Below are positions 46,559-55,147 of a DNA stretch of 64,000 nt, piece after piece; the stretch's first letter is position 1; each line of letters begins with the position of its first letter. The notes beneath the pieces were generated by a model, which was not told the origin of the DNA, did not search any database, and was given only the letters and a program-made list of their open reading frames with translations. A program made the translations under genes and the position numbers. Source of the stretch: Haloglycomyces albus DSM 45210 (GTDB lineage Bacteria; Actinomycetota; Actinomycetes; Mycobacteriales; Micromonosporaceae); NCBI RefSeq assembly GCF_000527155.1, contig NZ_AZUQ01000001.1:1172554-1236553 (forward strand), given 5' to 3'.

Positions 46559-46637
46559 GGATTTCCTGAGAGGGTTCTGAAAACACTTTCAGAGAATTAT
46601 TAGAAACCAAGAACTATAGCTATTGGAAGGAATTACA

Positions 46638-46997
46638 ATGGCACGACTGACTCAAGAAGTGACGACTCCAATCTCTCCTGTGGGCGGAGATGTCATCCCC
46701 GAAGACGACGCCGAGCGTATTGCCGGTGTTCTGAAAGCGCTGGCCGATCCCAATCGCCTGCGTCTGATCAGCATGATCCAGACCTCGCCCGACCAAGAAG
46801 CCTGCGTCGCGGAACTGACCGATCCGCTGGGCCTGTCTCAGCCCACCATCAGTCACCACCTACGCATCTTGGCCGAGGCCGGTGTCGTCAAGCGCGACAA
46901 GCGTGGAGTATGGGCCTATTTCCACTTGGTCCCCGAAACCATGCGTACCATTGCCGACCTCTTGACGCCTCCGAAGCGTCGTCGTTCCAGCAAATAA
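46638..46997 (+). CDS. ArsR-family transcriptional regulator
   Basis: 119 residues; GGAAGGA lies seven bases before the ATG at 46638. The winged helix shows the ArsR signature: VLKALADPNRLRLISMIQTS, then LGLSQPTISHHLRILAEAGVV (recognition helix) and KRDKRGVWAYFHLVPETM (wing). The metal-site helix of arsenic or cadmium sensors (E-L-C-V-C-D-L) here reads EACVAELTD with a single Cys, so metal sensing is uncertain. It binds operators as a dimer and lets go when its ligand binds. No resistance gene is adjacent. It sits directly behind the Ms1-like region and may be read from its own promoter near 46560-46610. Confidence 0.9.
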   Translation: MARLTQEVTTPISPVGGDVIPEDDAERIAGVLKALADPNRLRLISMIQTSPDQEACVAELTDPLGLSQPTISHHLRILAEAGVVKRDKRGVWAYFHLVPETMRTIADLLTPPKRRRSSK

Positions 46998-47040
46998 TGC
47001 CGGGGCCTCGCAGAAGGGCCTCCAATCCGTGGGACATGAG

Positions 47041-47095
47041 GAGGGACCTCGACGCGTTCCGGCCATGCTTTAGGTTAGGCACGCGGAGGTCCCTC
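47041..47095 (+). terminator. Hairpin downstream of the ArsR gene
   Basis: The 10-bp stem GAGGGACCTC/GAGGTCCCTC has a 35-base loop, 44 bases after the stop codon. The loop contains TTAGGTTAGGC (47070-47080), which equals the left half of a DtxR/IdeR iron box, but the right half is missing. Confidence 0.55.
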
Positions 47096-47230
47096 ACTCT
47101 TGTAGCGGCGAATTCAGCGGACGTTCCCGACCGGTTCCATGCGGGAAACGTGAATCGAATCGGTGTCGAGTTCGGTAACGTTACTATTGCGTGGAGTTGA
47201 AGAATCGAGCGGGACCATTAGAATGTTCAC

Positions 47231-48043
47231 ATGACCGGACGCCACCGCAGACCCCGCCGCCTCTCCTATGAGCGGCGACGTCTCATCGGCGGCGTCAGCC
47301 TTTCCTTGTTCTTCGCGGTGGTCACCCTGTACACCTTGAACGTCGCGATCGCCCAGGTTCGCGGTTGTTCCGAAACCGTTTCTCTGAGTGTGACCGTATC
47401 CCCTGATTTGGTCGACGTGGTCGACGACTACGACCTCAATGAGCGCCTTGTGGATTCTTGTATCAGCGTGGCACTGCACAGCTCCCCTTCGACCGAGATC
47501 TCCTCTACCGATACCCAGGTATGGATTCCCGAGACGATTCTGTGGACCGATCATAGCGGGGTCACCGAGGGCTCGTGGGAGACGTATCGAGAATCGGTGG
47601 TGTCCAATCCCATTGGCGTGGCGCAGGGTTCAATCGATATCGACAGACCTCGAGACGCCGGGGTCACCGATCCCGCGCACGACGCGGCCGATTTGTTGTG
47701 GCTGGTCACTTATGGTGTTGACGATGATGTCGTCTCCGCCGGGGACAGCGAGTCCGCTCCCCGGGTGCGAACCCTGAGCGACGTTCGCCGTTCGGGTGGG
47801 GACGGTCTACAGCGCTTTTCCGACGCGGCGGTCCCGACGCTGTCCTACCCCATGCTTATCGATCCGCAGTTGAACGGGCCGCAACGTCGTGCGGCGGATG
47901 ATCTGTCTCAGGTGCTGAGCGGGACCGAGTTCGAATCCACCGTGCGAGAGAGGGGCTATGAACCCCCGGAGGAACACCCGCCCATCTACCAGGACGATGT
48001 AGTGGACGACGTTCTGGAGGCGTGGAGAAGTTATCGGGATTAA
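47231..48043 (+). CDS. Membrane-anchored protein resembling a shortened solute-binding domain
   Basis: 270 residues. The N-terminus is basic and then has one helix (LIGGVSLSLFFAVVTLYTLN). The outer part starts RGCSETVSLSVTVSPDLVD and continues SCISVALHSSPSTEISST, DTQVWIPETILWTDHSG. It follows the pattern C-x-G/E-x-x-x-L-x-V-x-x-S-P ... W-I-P-D-S-x-x-W seen in actinobacterial substrate-binding plus von Willebrand A proteins. The VWA half is absent and the middle is short, so this may be a reduced family member. Function is unknown. Its stop codon overlaps that of the converging gene by four bases. Confidence 0.6.
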   Translation: MTGRHRRPRRLSYERRRLIGGVSLSLFFAVVTLYTLNVAIAQVRGCSETVSLSVTVSPDLVDVVDDYDLNERLVDSCISVALHSSPSTEISSTDTQVWIPETILWTDHSGVTEGSWETYRESVVSNPIGVAQGSIDIDRPRDAGVTDPAHDAADLLWLVTYGVDDDVVSAGDSESAPRVRTLSDVRRSGGDGLQRFSDAAVPTLSYPMLIDPQLNGPQRRAADDLSQVLSGTEFESTVRERGYEPPEEHPPIYQDDVVDDVLEAWRSYRD

Positions 48044-49104
48044 GATTCCGGCACGGCCAAAACTTGATTCAGTACGTCGTTCAAGACCTTCTGAGCCGAA
48101 TCGCGATCGGCTTCGGGGATATCAATGGTGACGACGACATGGGCCTGACTCTGCTCGGCGTCGGATCCGGGAATGGTGTGCGTGAACAGCGACGCTTGAG
48201 CCTGCCAACCAGAGCTGACATCACGATGCTGGAACGCCGTCTGCGGATTCTGCCCTTCCCGCATGGGCTGTAGGTCCAAGTCGTCCCGCAATGCTCGCCG
48301 CGTGTCCCGATCGCAGTTTCGGCATTCGTTCCACGTGACTTCGATCGTTCCGTCGTTCGGGGTGGTGCAGTCGATGACCCGGCCGTCCCCCTGACAGCTG
48401 TACGAAGTGGGTACTCGGAAAGCGACGGGCCAATCCCTTTCGGCCATGATCGACGTGTCCTCGTCGCCGAACTGTCCGCCGCCGAGACTTTCGGAGGGAG
48501 CGTCGGACGTCCATTCGGGGCGACCGTCGTCGGTTTCCTCGGCGGTGTCGGAGTCGTCCTCTCCCGACGCCGTGGATTGTTCTTCGGGAGAGAAGGTCTG
48601 CCAGATCAGCCAGGTTCCCCCGGTGAGGGAGAACAGGACGACCACGGCCAGCAGGCCGAGAATGATCGGGCGCACGAGCGAACGGGGACGCTTGGGCGGC
48701 CGGCTGGGCGAAGGGGGAGGCGGCATAGACGAGACGTAGGTGTTGGTGGTATCGCCGGGTTTCTGCACCTTCGGCAAACGGCCCGTCGGAGGCCCCAGGG
48801 ACAGGAGACGTTCGAGAATACGTTCGGCGCCGCGCAGGTTTCTGTCCTGCAGCACCACCACGTACGGCTGCTCGGCGTCCAAGTCGGCCTGCAGCACTGG
48901 GGCGTCGTCGATTCCGGTATTGGCGTGGGCCCAGGCGACGGCGTCGGTGAGGAGCGCGCGACGGGACGGGTCTTTGGAAGAAGAGGTTCCCAGCGTCAAG
49001 ATGTGGACCGGGCGACCCTGCGAATCTATGCCCGCGCACATTTCATAGGCACCTTCAACCCGAAGGGTTGACACGCCATGGAACGGTCCAATCGTGCGAC
49101 TCAT
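48040..49104 (-). CDS. Hypothetical single-pass membrane protein with proline-rich linker
   Basis: 354 residues. The N-terminal domain (about 1-110) looks folded (GPFHGVSTLRVEGAYEMCAG, VVVLQDRNLRGAERILERLL). It is followed by a Pro-rich stretch (MPPPPSPSRPPKRPRS), one helix (LVRPIILGLLAVVVLFSLTG), an acidic linker, and an outer domain containing four cysteines (YSCQGDGRVIDCTTP and WNECRNCDRDT), probably two disulphides. This is the layout of an envelope sensor or a protein linked to kinase signalling, but no family is recognised. It is convergent with the previous gene. The stop overlap indicates tight packing and no terminator between them. Confidence 0.65.
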   Translation of the reverse strand: MSRTIGPFHGVSTLRVEGAYEMCAGIDSQGRPVHILTLGTSSSKDPSRRALLTDAVAWAHANTGIDDAPVLQADLDAEQPYVVVLQDRNLRGAERILERLLSLGPPTGRLPKVQKPGDTTNTYVSSMPPPPSPSRPPKRPRSLVRPIILGLLAVVVLFSLTGGTWLIWQTFSPEEQSTASGEDDSDTAEETDDGRPEWTSDAPSESLGGGQFGDEDTSIMAERDWPVAFRVPTSYSCQGDGRVIDCTTPNDGTIEVTWNECRNCDRDTRRALRDDLDLQPMREGQNPQTAFQHRDVSSGWQAQASLFTHTIPGSDAEQSQAHVVVTIDIPEADRDSAQKVLNDVLNQVLAVPES

Positions 49105-49383
49105 CTACGTCCTTAACAAGTCCACCGGTTATCCGATGACAAATCGCCGCCTCCGCTTGGCCACCCTAACGTGGCTTCGGCGAACGCGGTGTTCGAATGT
49201 TACCCATTGATCCTGTGCGTCCAGTATGACCGAAGCTCGCACTTGACGCTTCATCGGGTACTCGACTACGTCCGGAAACGTGCGGTAATGATTATTGTGT
49301 CGGCGTTTCGGCCGGGTGTTATGGCTGCGATCTGGGTATTACGACCGATTCGGCGCCCGTGGCGTACCTATTAAGCTGTAGGC

Positions 49384-50331
49384 GTGACTTTGTATCGTAG
49401 TGGCGATGACGGCCCCCACCCAGTGATGTCCCACCCGAAGACCCCGTGGTCGAAGGCTCCCTCTTCCTTTATTCGCGGTGGCCTGGTCGGGACGTCTGAA
49501 GCGCTCCCCGGTATTTCCGGAGGAACCGTGGCGTTGGTGGTGGGACTGTACGACGGCCTCATCGGAGCCATCTCCGATCTCCTCTCGGCTTTGCGTCAGG
49601 CGGCGACCGCCCTCGTCAAGCGCGAGAGCCTCAAACCGGCGTGGCGCTCGTTCGCGGCCATCGACTGGCCTCTGCTGATCCCGGTCGGCATCGGCATGGT
49701 GTGTTTCCTGCTGTTGGCGCTGTTTACGATCGCACCGCTCATGGAATCGCACCCGACGCAGATGCGGGGGCTGTTCATGGGGATGATCGCCGTCTCCATC
49801 GCGATTCCGATTCGCATGATGCCCGAACGATTCAACCTCGCCAACGCCGTCGGCTTCGGACTCGCGGCGGTGGTCGCTTTTGTGGTGACCGGTCTTCCCG
49901 CCGCCACGATTTCCGACCCCTCGCTGTGGTACGTGCTCTTCGCGGCCGCCATCGCCATCAACGCACTGATTCTTCCCGGAGTGAGCGGCTCGTACATCAT
50001 GATTCTCATGGGCGTATACGGCCCCGTGACGGAGGCCTTGCGGGAACGGGACTTCGCTTTCGTGGGAACGTACCTGGCGGGCGCGCTTCTGGGGCTCGGC
50101 ACGGTCGCCAAGGCTCTGAACTGGCTCCTGCACCACAAACGTCAAATGACCTTGGCCGTCCTCGCGGGTCTCATGGTGGGGACGATTCGTAGCCTGTGGC
50201 CGTGGCAGAGTGAGTCCGGTTCGCTTCAGGCTCCACACGACACGGTCGTGGTACCCGTTCTGCTGTTCCTTTGTGGCGCGGGCGTTATTGTGGCGGGCCT
50301 GGTGTGGGAGGCTCGCCGAAAAGCGGACTAG
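49384..50331 (+). CDS. DUF368 membrane protein, probable undecaprenyl-phosphate translocase (PopT type)
   Basis: 315 residues from a GTG; the ATG at 49426 is an alternative. The family hallmark is at the start of the membrane part: GGLVGTSEALPGISGGTVAL, with a mirrored LILPGVSGSYIMILMGVY in the second half. Together they make an inverted repeat of two similar halves with about eight or nine helices. DUF368 proteins move undecaprenyl phosphate back to the inner leaflet so the cell-wall lipid carrier is recycled. The N-terminal 25 residues are cytoplasmic. It is a single gene; the next gene encodes an exported acidic protein. The family call is secure; the transport role follows from characterised members. 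Confidence 0.9.
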   Translation: MTLYRSGDDGPHPVMSHPKTPWSKAPSSFIRGGLVGTSEALPGISGGTVALVVGLYDGLIGAISDLLSALRQAATALVKRESLKPAWRSFAAIDWPLLIPVGIGMVCFLLLALFTIAPLMESHPTQMRGLFMGMIAVSIAIPIRMMPERFNLANAVGFGLAAVVAFVVTGLPAATISDPSLWYVLFAAAIAINALILPGVSGSYIMILMGVYGPVTEALRERDFAFVGTYLAGALLGLGTVAKALNWLLHHKRQMTLAVLAGLMVGTIRSLWPWQSESGSLQAPHDTVVVPVLLFLCGAGVIVAGLVWEARRKAD

Positions 50332-50545
50332 AATCGACGTCACACCGTGTCTGAGATGTCGGAATTGTCCAATCCGGAAGGCACGCGGTAAAATTCGGCG
50401 ATTTTTTCCGGATCTGAGCGTAACTCTTCCCTCGCGTGGTGCGTTATACGTAGCGTACGACGAAGAGCCATTCCCAATATGGTCCACACGGGTTCGTCCT
50501 GGGGATCGTCCAGGGTGAATTGCTCGGAAGATTGCGAGGGATACG

Positions 50546-51136
50546 TTGAAGCAAACGGCCAAACGGACCGCAGTCGCGGTAGGAGCCATGTCCGCTGGGG
50601 CGCTCTTGATTCCGGGGGCCTCCGCCCACGCCGCAGACAATCCAATGGGAGCTTCGGAGAACCCCGAACAAGGTTCAGACGATCGACTTGCGCAGTACCA
50701 AAACGAAATACCCGACAATCCCTTCAACGCGGCCGGGCACGAGGGCGATCTGCCACAGGGCGACCTCACGGCACCCCTTCGGGCCGCCGGAGGCCAGATC
50801 GTCAATTCGCTCGGTGCGTCGGTGAATCAAGTCCGTTCCGTGGGGGACGAAATCTCCAGCGATTCCGATTCCAGCAGTACCGTGCGGGACGCCTTGCAGG
50901 GAGACTCCGGAGACGGAGTACTGGGAGGCGGAATCTTCAATCGTTCCGACCACGGCGAGGACTCGTCCAACGATCTCGACGCCGTCCTGCAGGAAGACGA
51001 TACGGGCGACGACTCGAATTCGGAGGCTCCGGCCGCAGCGGACGAGGTACCGGACGCGGAGGATCAACAGACGTCGTCCGGCCTTGCCGATCGCCTGCGC
51101 AGTGTGATCGTGCGCTTGGCCAACGCCGGCGGCTGA
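50546..51136 (+). CDS. Exported acidic protein, unknown function
   Basis: 196 residues from a TTG with GAGGGA just upstream. The signal peptide is clear: KQTAKRTAVAVGAMSAGALL and IPGASAHAADNP, with cleavage after AHA. The mature part is acidic and probably disordered (runs of Asp, Ser, Glu), with one glycine-rich stretch (GDGVLGGGIFNRSDHGED). It ends with an amphipathic helix (SGLADRLRSVIVRLANAGG). There are no cysteines. It resembles the small secreted coat proteins of filamentous actinobacteria only in general form. It lies one gene upstream of the chaplin-like gene, and the two may belong to the same surface layer. No family match. Confidence 0.7.
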   Translation: MKQTAKRTAVAVGAMSAGALLIPGASAHAADNPMGASENPEQGSDDRLAQYQNEIPDNPFNAAGHEGDLPQGDLTAPLRAAGGQIVNSLGASVNQVRSVGDEISSDSDSSSTVRDALQGDSGDGVLGGGIFNRSDHGEDSSNDLDAVLQEDDTGDDSNSEAPAAADEVPDAEDQQTSSGLADRLRSVIVRLANAGG

Positions 51137-51853
51137 CAACCGGCCACGGCTCCGCCTCATGCGGGGCTCGGTGTCGTCACTCGACGACGATCGCAGAATT
51201 CGGATCATTGACCGGGAGGCGATGCGGATGTCATCGCCGCCGGGTTCGACCGCCGGCGTCATCGGCCGTCTTGCCGGTTCGCCGTCAGGGGATGGCGGCT
51301 CGAAACGATCCGTTCGCAGTGGAACTCATACCGTCGCTAGGACCACTGCTTGAAGGTCCGTAAGACACGGATACTCAGCACACGGCGACAGGGGAATCGT
51401 GCGGAGGTGAACGATGGGACCCGGATCGATCCGGCCGTACGTCACTTCGATTTCAACGGTCGCCTACGCAAACTCATAGTGTGGAGAACTCCAAGTTCAA
51501 GTCAAACCCGTGATCGTCCCCAGGTAGTTCGTGGCGTTCGACTGGACATTATGGAGTGAGGTACGTATCAGGGTATGAACGCAGCAAAACCCATTGGACG
51601 GCGGTTTGAATCGTATTCCCAGGAGTACGCCCCGAACGTGACCCGACTCCGCACGGAGGGTTCGGCCGCGCAGTGAAGTAAGCAGCACTGCGCGGCCGAA
51701 CAGGAAATGGGCGAACCCGACATCGTCTGAGCCAGGGACATCCCAGTGGCTCCGGGGGTGCGGGCGAGCAGACATTCAATGAATACGACGCTCCACAACG
51801 CACGGTTCAAACGTGGCGCGGTGGAGACGTCACACCCTGAAAGGTGACGGTAA
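51137..51853. other. 700-bp gap with a strong hairpin
   Basis: No secure gene. Decayed coding is possible just after 51136 (a frame ends PFAVELIPSLGPLLEGP at 51363). GTTCGGCCGCGCAGTG (51660-51675) is exactly inverted at 51686-51701 with a 10-base loop; it may end a transcript or fold in the chaplin leader. Confidence 0.45.
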
Positions 51854-52690
51854 ATGAATTCACATTGGGCACGAAAGACTGTACAGACCGGTGCGATCGC
51901 CGCCGGAGCCGTGTTGGTGGCGGGATCCTCCAACGTGGCGCTCGCGGACGACTCCGCTGCTATGACCACCCACGATCAGCTCGGTGCGGTCTCGGGAAAC
52001 CAAGTCGCGGCACCGGTACAGGCTCCCATTAATATTTGCGGACTCGCCGTTTCGGTCCTGGGCGGCTCCAATGCCGGCTGCACCGGGGGAAGCGACGCGA
52101 GCTACACGGCTTCAGGCGGACAGCTGGACACACACGACAATTCAGGTCTCCTGAACGGCAATCAGGCCTACGCGCCCGTCCAGGCCCCCGTCGACGTGTG
52201 CGGGGTATCCGCTTCCATCGCCGGTACGTCGGGATCGAGCTGTGAAGGCGGCTCGGAGGCCACTCTGAAAGAAACCGGATCCGCGCAGGAGGAATCGGCC
52301 GCACAGGAGGAGTCCGGAGTACACACCTCCGACAACAGCGGTGCGCTCTCCGGAAACCAGCTGTTGGCCCCCGTCCAGGCCCCGATCGACGTCTGCGGCA
52401 ATGCCGTAGCCGTCGGAGGCAGCTCGGCCGCCGGTTGTGAGGGTGGCGCTTCGGCCACCAACACTTCCCCGGCCGCTGGTGAGCTTTCCACGCACGACAA
52501 CTCGGGACTTCTGAACGGCAATCAGGCCTACGCGCCCATTCAGGCCCCGATCAACATCTGTGGCAACGCGATCGCCATTCTGGGAACGGCAACGGCCTCC
52601 TGTGAAGGCGGTTCGGACGCGGAGATCACTCCTCCCGAAGAGGAAGAGGAAAAGCACCACGGAAAGCGCGAGTCGGCGGGAAAAGCATAG
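51854..52690 (+). CDS. Chaplin-like exported protein with four Cys-pair repeats
   Basis: 278 residues; AAGGTGA precedes the ATG. A signal peptide (ARKTVQTGAIAAGAVLVAGS then SNVALADD) leads to four repeats of about 43 residues. Each has the core GNQ-x-x-APVQAP-I/V-N/D-I/V-CG followed about 16 residues later by a second Cys (for example GLLNGNQAYAPVQAPVDVCG). This is the chaplin domain pattern, the surfactant fold of aerial hyphae and spores. An acidic linker separates repeats two and three. The C-terminus is a Glu run (PPEEEEEKHHGKR) with no sortase signal, so it would be released or held by other chaplins. Repeats two and four share a 27-base identical stretch. See the tail feature for a possible frameshift. 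Confidence 0.85.
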   Translation: MNSHWARKTVQTGAIAAGAVLVAGSSNVALADDSAAMTTHDQLGAVSGNQVAAPVQAPINICGLAVSVLGGSNAGCTGGSDASYTASGGQLDTHDNSGLLNGNQAYAPVQAPVDVCGVSASIAGTSGSSCEGGSEATLKETGSAQEESAAQEESGVHTSDNSGALSGNQLLAPVQAPIDVCGNAVAVGGSSAAGCEGGASATNTSPAAGELSTHDNSGLLNGNQAYAPIQAPINICGNAIAILGTATASCEGGSDAEITPPEEEEEKHHGKRESAGKA

Positions 52691-52887
52691 CTAACGACGC
52701 TGAAGCGAGCCGTCGCGACGTTAGCACCACTGAACCGAGGCTCAGCCAGGACGACGAGGTAACGATACTACCGGTGTCCGATGAAGCGGATTCCGCTTCC
52801 AACGGTCTTCTCGGCGTCGTTGAGGGAACCGTGGATCGGGTACCCGTGGTCAATACTCTGGCCGATGGGATCAGCGAGCGCCTGTAG
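52691..52887 (+). pseudogene. Open frame continuing the chaplin-like gene after a possible frameshift
   Basis: In the -1 frame relative to the chaplin-like gene, an uninterrupted frame runs through the AAAA at 52681-52684 to a stop at 52885. It encodes an acidic stretch and then NGLLGVVEGTVDRVPVVNTL and ADGISERL. It has no start codon with a ribosome site. One extra A would fuse it to the chaplin-like protein. It may be a true mutation, a sequencing error or chance. The rest of the gap to 53072 shows no gene. Confidence 0.4.
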
Positions 52888-53072
52888 TTCGACCCGTTCA
52901 ATAAGAGCAAGGTAGGTGACGAGGGCCGGGACGCCATATCGGCGATCCCGGCCCTTTCTGCGTCCACGCGGAGGTACATCGGCAACGGCCACACGGGATC
53001 GAACCGAACGGCCGTGCCCGGCATCGATGGTCGGCTTGACGCTGCACTGTGGTGGGTGGTCGCGGGTGCGCC

Positions 53073-54872
53073 TCACCCCGGGTACTCGCGGTATTCCATC
53101 GGCTTGGGGTTGGCCCGACCCGCCGTGCGGAGCTCGTCCAGATTTCCGATGCGTTCCTCTTCGGGGTCCTTGCGGTTCAATGCCACGAAGCTCGGGTCGG
53201 CGGAGAGGCATTCGTCGCGTAGGTGTTCTCTGGCGATGGTGATGGCTTCCTGAGTGGTCGCGGGGAGGCGACCTTGGGTTTCCAGGCGGTGGAAGGCGCC
53301 CAAGGCAAAGCAGGCTTGCCGATGCTCCGCGCGCAGTCCGGATATGAGCACGATGATGCCGCGCTTTTCCAAGCGGTGGATCGCGTCCCATAGGACGCTC
53401 GCTCCGGTCGCGTCGATTTTGCTGACTCGCGACATTCGGAGGATCACGACTTTGACTTCCGCGATGTCGGTGAATTGTAGGAGGAAGTCGTGTCCGGCGG
53501 CGAAGAAGAGCGGTCCTTCGAGGCGATAGGCCACGATGTGTTCCCGCAGGAGGGCGGCCTCTTCGGTGTGGTGGTCGGAGGTGTCCAGTTCGATCTGGTT
53601 GACTTCCAGGGTTTTGGCGAGTTTGTGAATGGCCGTTCCGCCGGCGAGGGCGAGTCCGACGAGGACGGCCATGATGAGGTCGACTGCCACGGTGACGACG
53701 GCGGTGGTGGTCAGGACGAAGAAGTCGGCTCGGGTGGCGCGGCAGAGGGCGACTACCGAGCTGACTTTGATCATGCGAATGGATGTTGCCATGAGGACGC
53801 CGGCGAGGGCGCTCAGTGGTATGTGGGCGACGAACGGCGCTAGGGCGAGCATGAAGAACGCCAGGATGAGCGCGTGGCTGAGCGCGGCGAGTTTGGTGGA
53901 GGCTCCGGAGCGGACGTTGACGGCGGTTCGGGCGAGTGCTCCAGAGGAGGGTATGGCTCCGAACAGGGGTGCGGCGAGGTTGGAGACTCCTTGTCCGAAG
54001 AGTTCGCGGTTGGGGTCGTGGCGTTGTTCGACGGTCATTTCGTCGGCGACCTTGGCGGACAGTAGGCCTTCGATGGAGGCGAGCGCGGCGATGGCGAAGG
54101 CGGCGGTGAGGAGGGTGGGGACGGCGGTGGGGTCGAGGTGGTCGAGTGTGGGTGTGGGGATGGTGGTGGGGAGGGTTCCTACGGTGGCGGTGTCGAGGCG
54201 GAGGAGGAGTGTGGTGGCGGTGGCGGTGGTGACGGCGATGATGGCGAAGGGCCATTTGGGTGCGTAGCGGGCTCCGATGAGCATGGCGGCGGTGGTGGTG
54301 AGGGTGATGGTCAGTGCCGTCCAGTTGGGGTTGTCGGTAAAGCTGACGGTGGATTCCCAGGCTTCCAGGATGATGTGGGTGTGGGAGCTGTCGAGGCCGA
54401 GGGCGAGTGGGAATTGTTGTATGAAGATGATGACGGCGATTCCCACGGTGAACCCTTCGATGACGGGTTCGGGTATGTATCGCATGAGGTGGCCGGTGCG
54501 TAGGAGGGCGAGGAGGATGAGGATGATTCCGGCGAGGAAGCCGACGGTGTAGACGGCTCCGGGGCCGTATTGGGCGACGATGGGGACGAGGACGACGGCG
54601 ATGGCTCCGGTGGGGCCGGAGACTTGGAGGTTGGATCCGCCGAATACGGCGGCGCAGGCTCCGGCGATGATGGAGGCGATGAGTCCGGCTCCGGCTCCGA
54701 CTCCGGTGGCGATTCCGTACCCGAGCGCGAGGGGCAGGGCGACGATGGAGACGGTGAGTCCGGCGAGGAGGTTACGTCGCCAGTCGTTGCGTAGGGTGCT
54801 CAGTTCTGAGACGCTCGGCAATAGTCGAAACGGGTTGCTTCGGCCGGTGGCCCGTACGTTGCTGTGGGTCAC
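53073..54872 (-). CDS. SulP-family anion transporter with STAS domain
   Basis: 599 residues from the GTG at 54872, which has AAGGA five bases upstream. A TTG at 54965 would add 31 residues. About 12 helices are present (for example [40 protein letters not shown]). The SulP signature region follows helix one: [20 protein letters not shown] then [13 protein letters not shown]. The C-terminal STAS domain contains [20 protein letters not shown]. It transports sulfate, bicarbonate or a dicarboxylate; the substrate cannot be assigned, as no carbonic anhydrase or sulfur gene is adjacent. Codons end almost only in C or G, more strongly than in neighbours. It is divergent from serS. Confidence 0.9.
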   Translation of the reverse strand: MTHSNVRATGRSNPFRLLPSVSELSTLRNDWRRNLLAGLTVSIVALPLALGYGIATGVGAGAGLIASIIAGACAAVFGGSNLQVSGPTGAIAVVLVPIVAQYGPGAVYTVGFLAGIILILLALLRTGHLMRYIPEPVIEGFTVGIAVIIFIQQFPLALGLDSSHTHIILEAWESTVSFTDNPNWTALTITLTTTAAMLIGARYAPKWPFAIIAVTTATATTLLLRLDTATVGTLPTTIPTPTLDHLDPTAVPTLLTAAFAIAALASIEGLLSAKVADEMTVEQRHDPNRELFGQGVSNLAAPLFGAIPSSGALARTAVNVRSGASTKLAALSHALILAFFMLALAPFVAHIPLSALAGVLMATSIRMIKVSSVVALCRATRADFFVLTTTAVVTVAVDLIMAVLVGLALAGGTAIHKLAKTLEVNQIELDTSDHHTEEAALLREHIVAYRLEGPLFFAAGHDFLLQFTDIAEVKVVILRMSRVSKIDATGASVLWDAIHRLEKRGIIVLISGLRAEHRQACFALGAFHRLETQGRLPATTQEAITIAREHLRDECLSADPSFVALNRKDPEEERIGNLDELRTAGRANPKPMEYREYPG

Positions 54873-55147
54873 GGTTGTCCTTGTCGAGTTGTCGGTTGGA
54901 ATCGGCGAGGTCGTGGCCGCCGGTTCGTGGTGTGTTCGGCGACGGTGTCGGACGTTGGTGGTCAACCTCTTTGAGTGATTATTTCACTACTGAACGCTAC
55001 ATTTTGGGGGCGGTTTTGTGGGTAGACACGCACGAGAGGCCGGTGGGTCGCATCGGTGCCGGTCACCTGGGGCTCTGGTGTGAACGACGCGCGTGGGGCC
55101 GGTGTCCACCTGCCGCTGTGGGTTGTCGGGCGGGTAGCCTTTTAATC

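Noticed and set aside
47070-47080. TTAGGTTAGGC, identical to the left half of a DtxR/IdeR iron box
   Set aside because: The right half is absent and the motif lies in a terminator loop; a half site alone is not evidence of iron control.
49171-49374. 67-residue frame before the DUF368 gene
   Set aside because: No start signal or motif; it lies in a promoter-type region.
51236-51262. T-arm-like sequence GGGTTCGAC within a GC-rich inverted repeat
   Set aside because: No acceptor, D or anticodon arms can be built around it, so it is not a tRNA.
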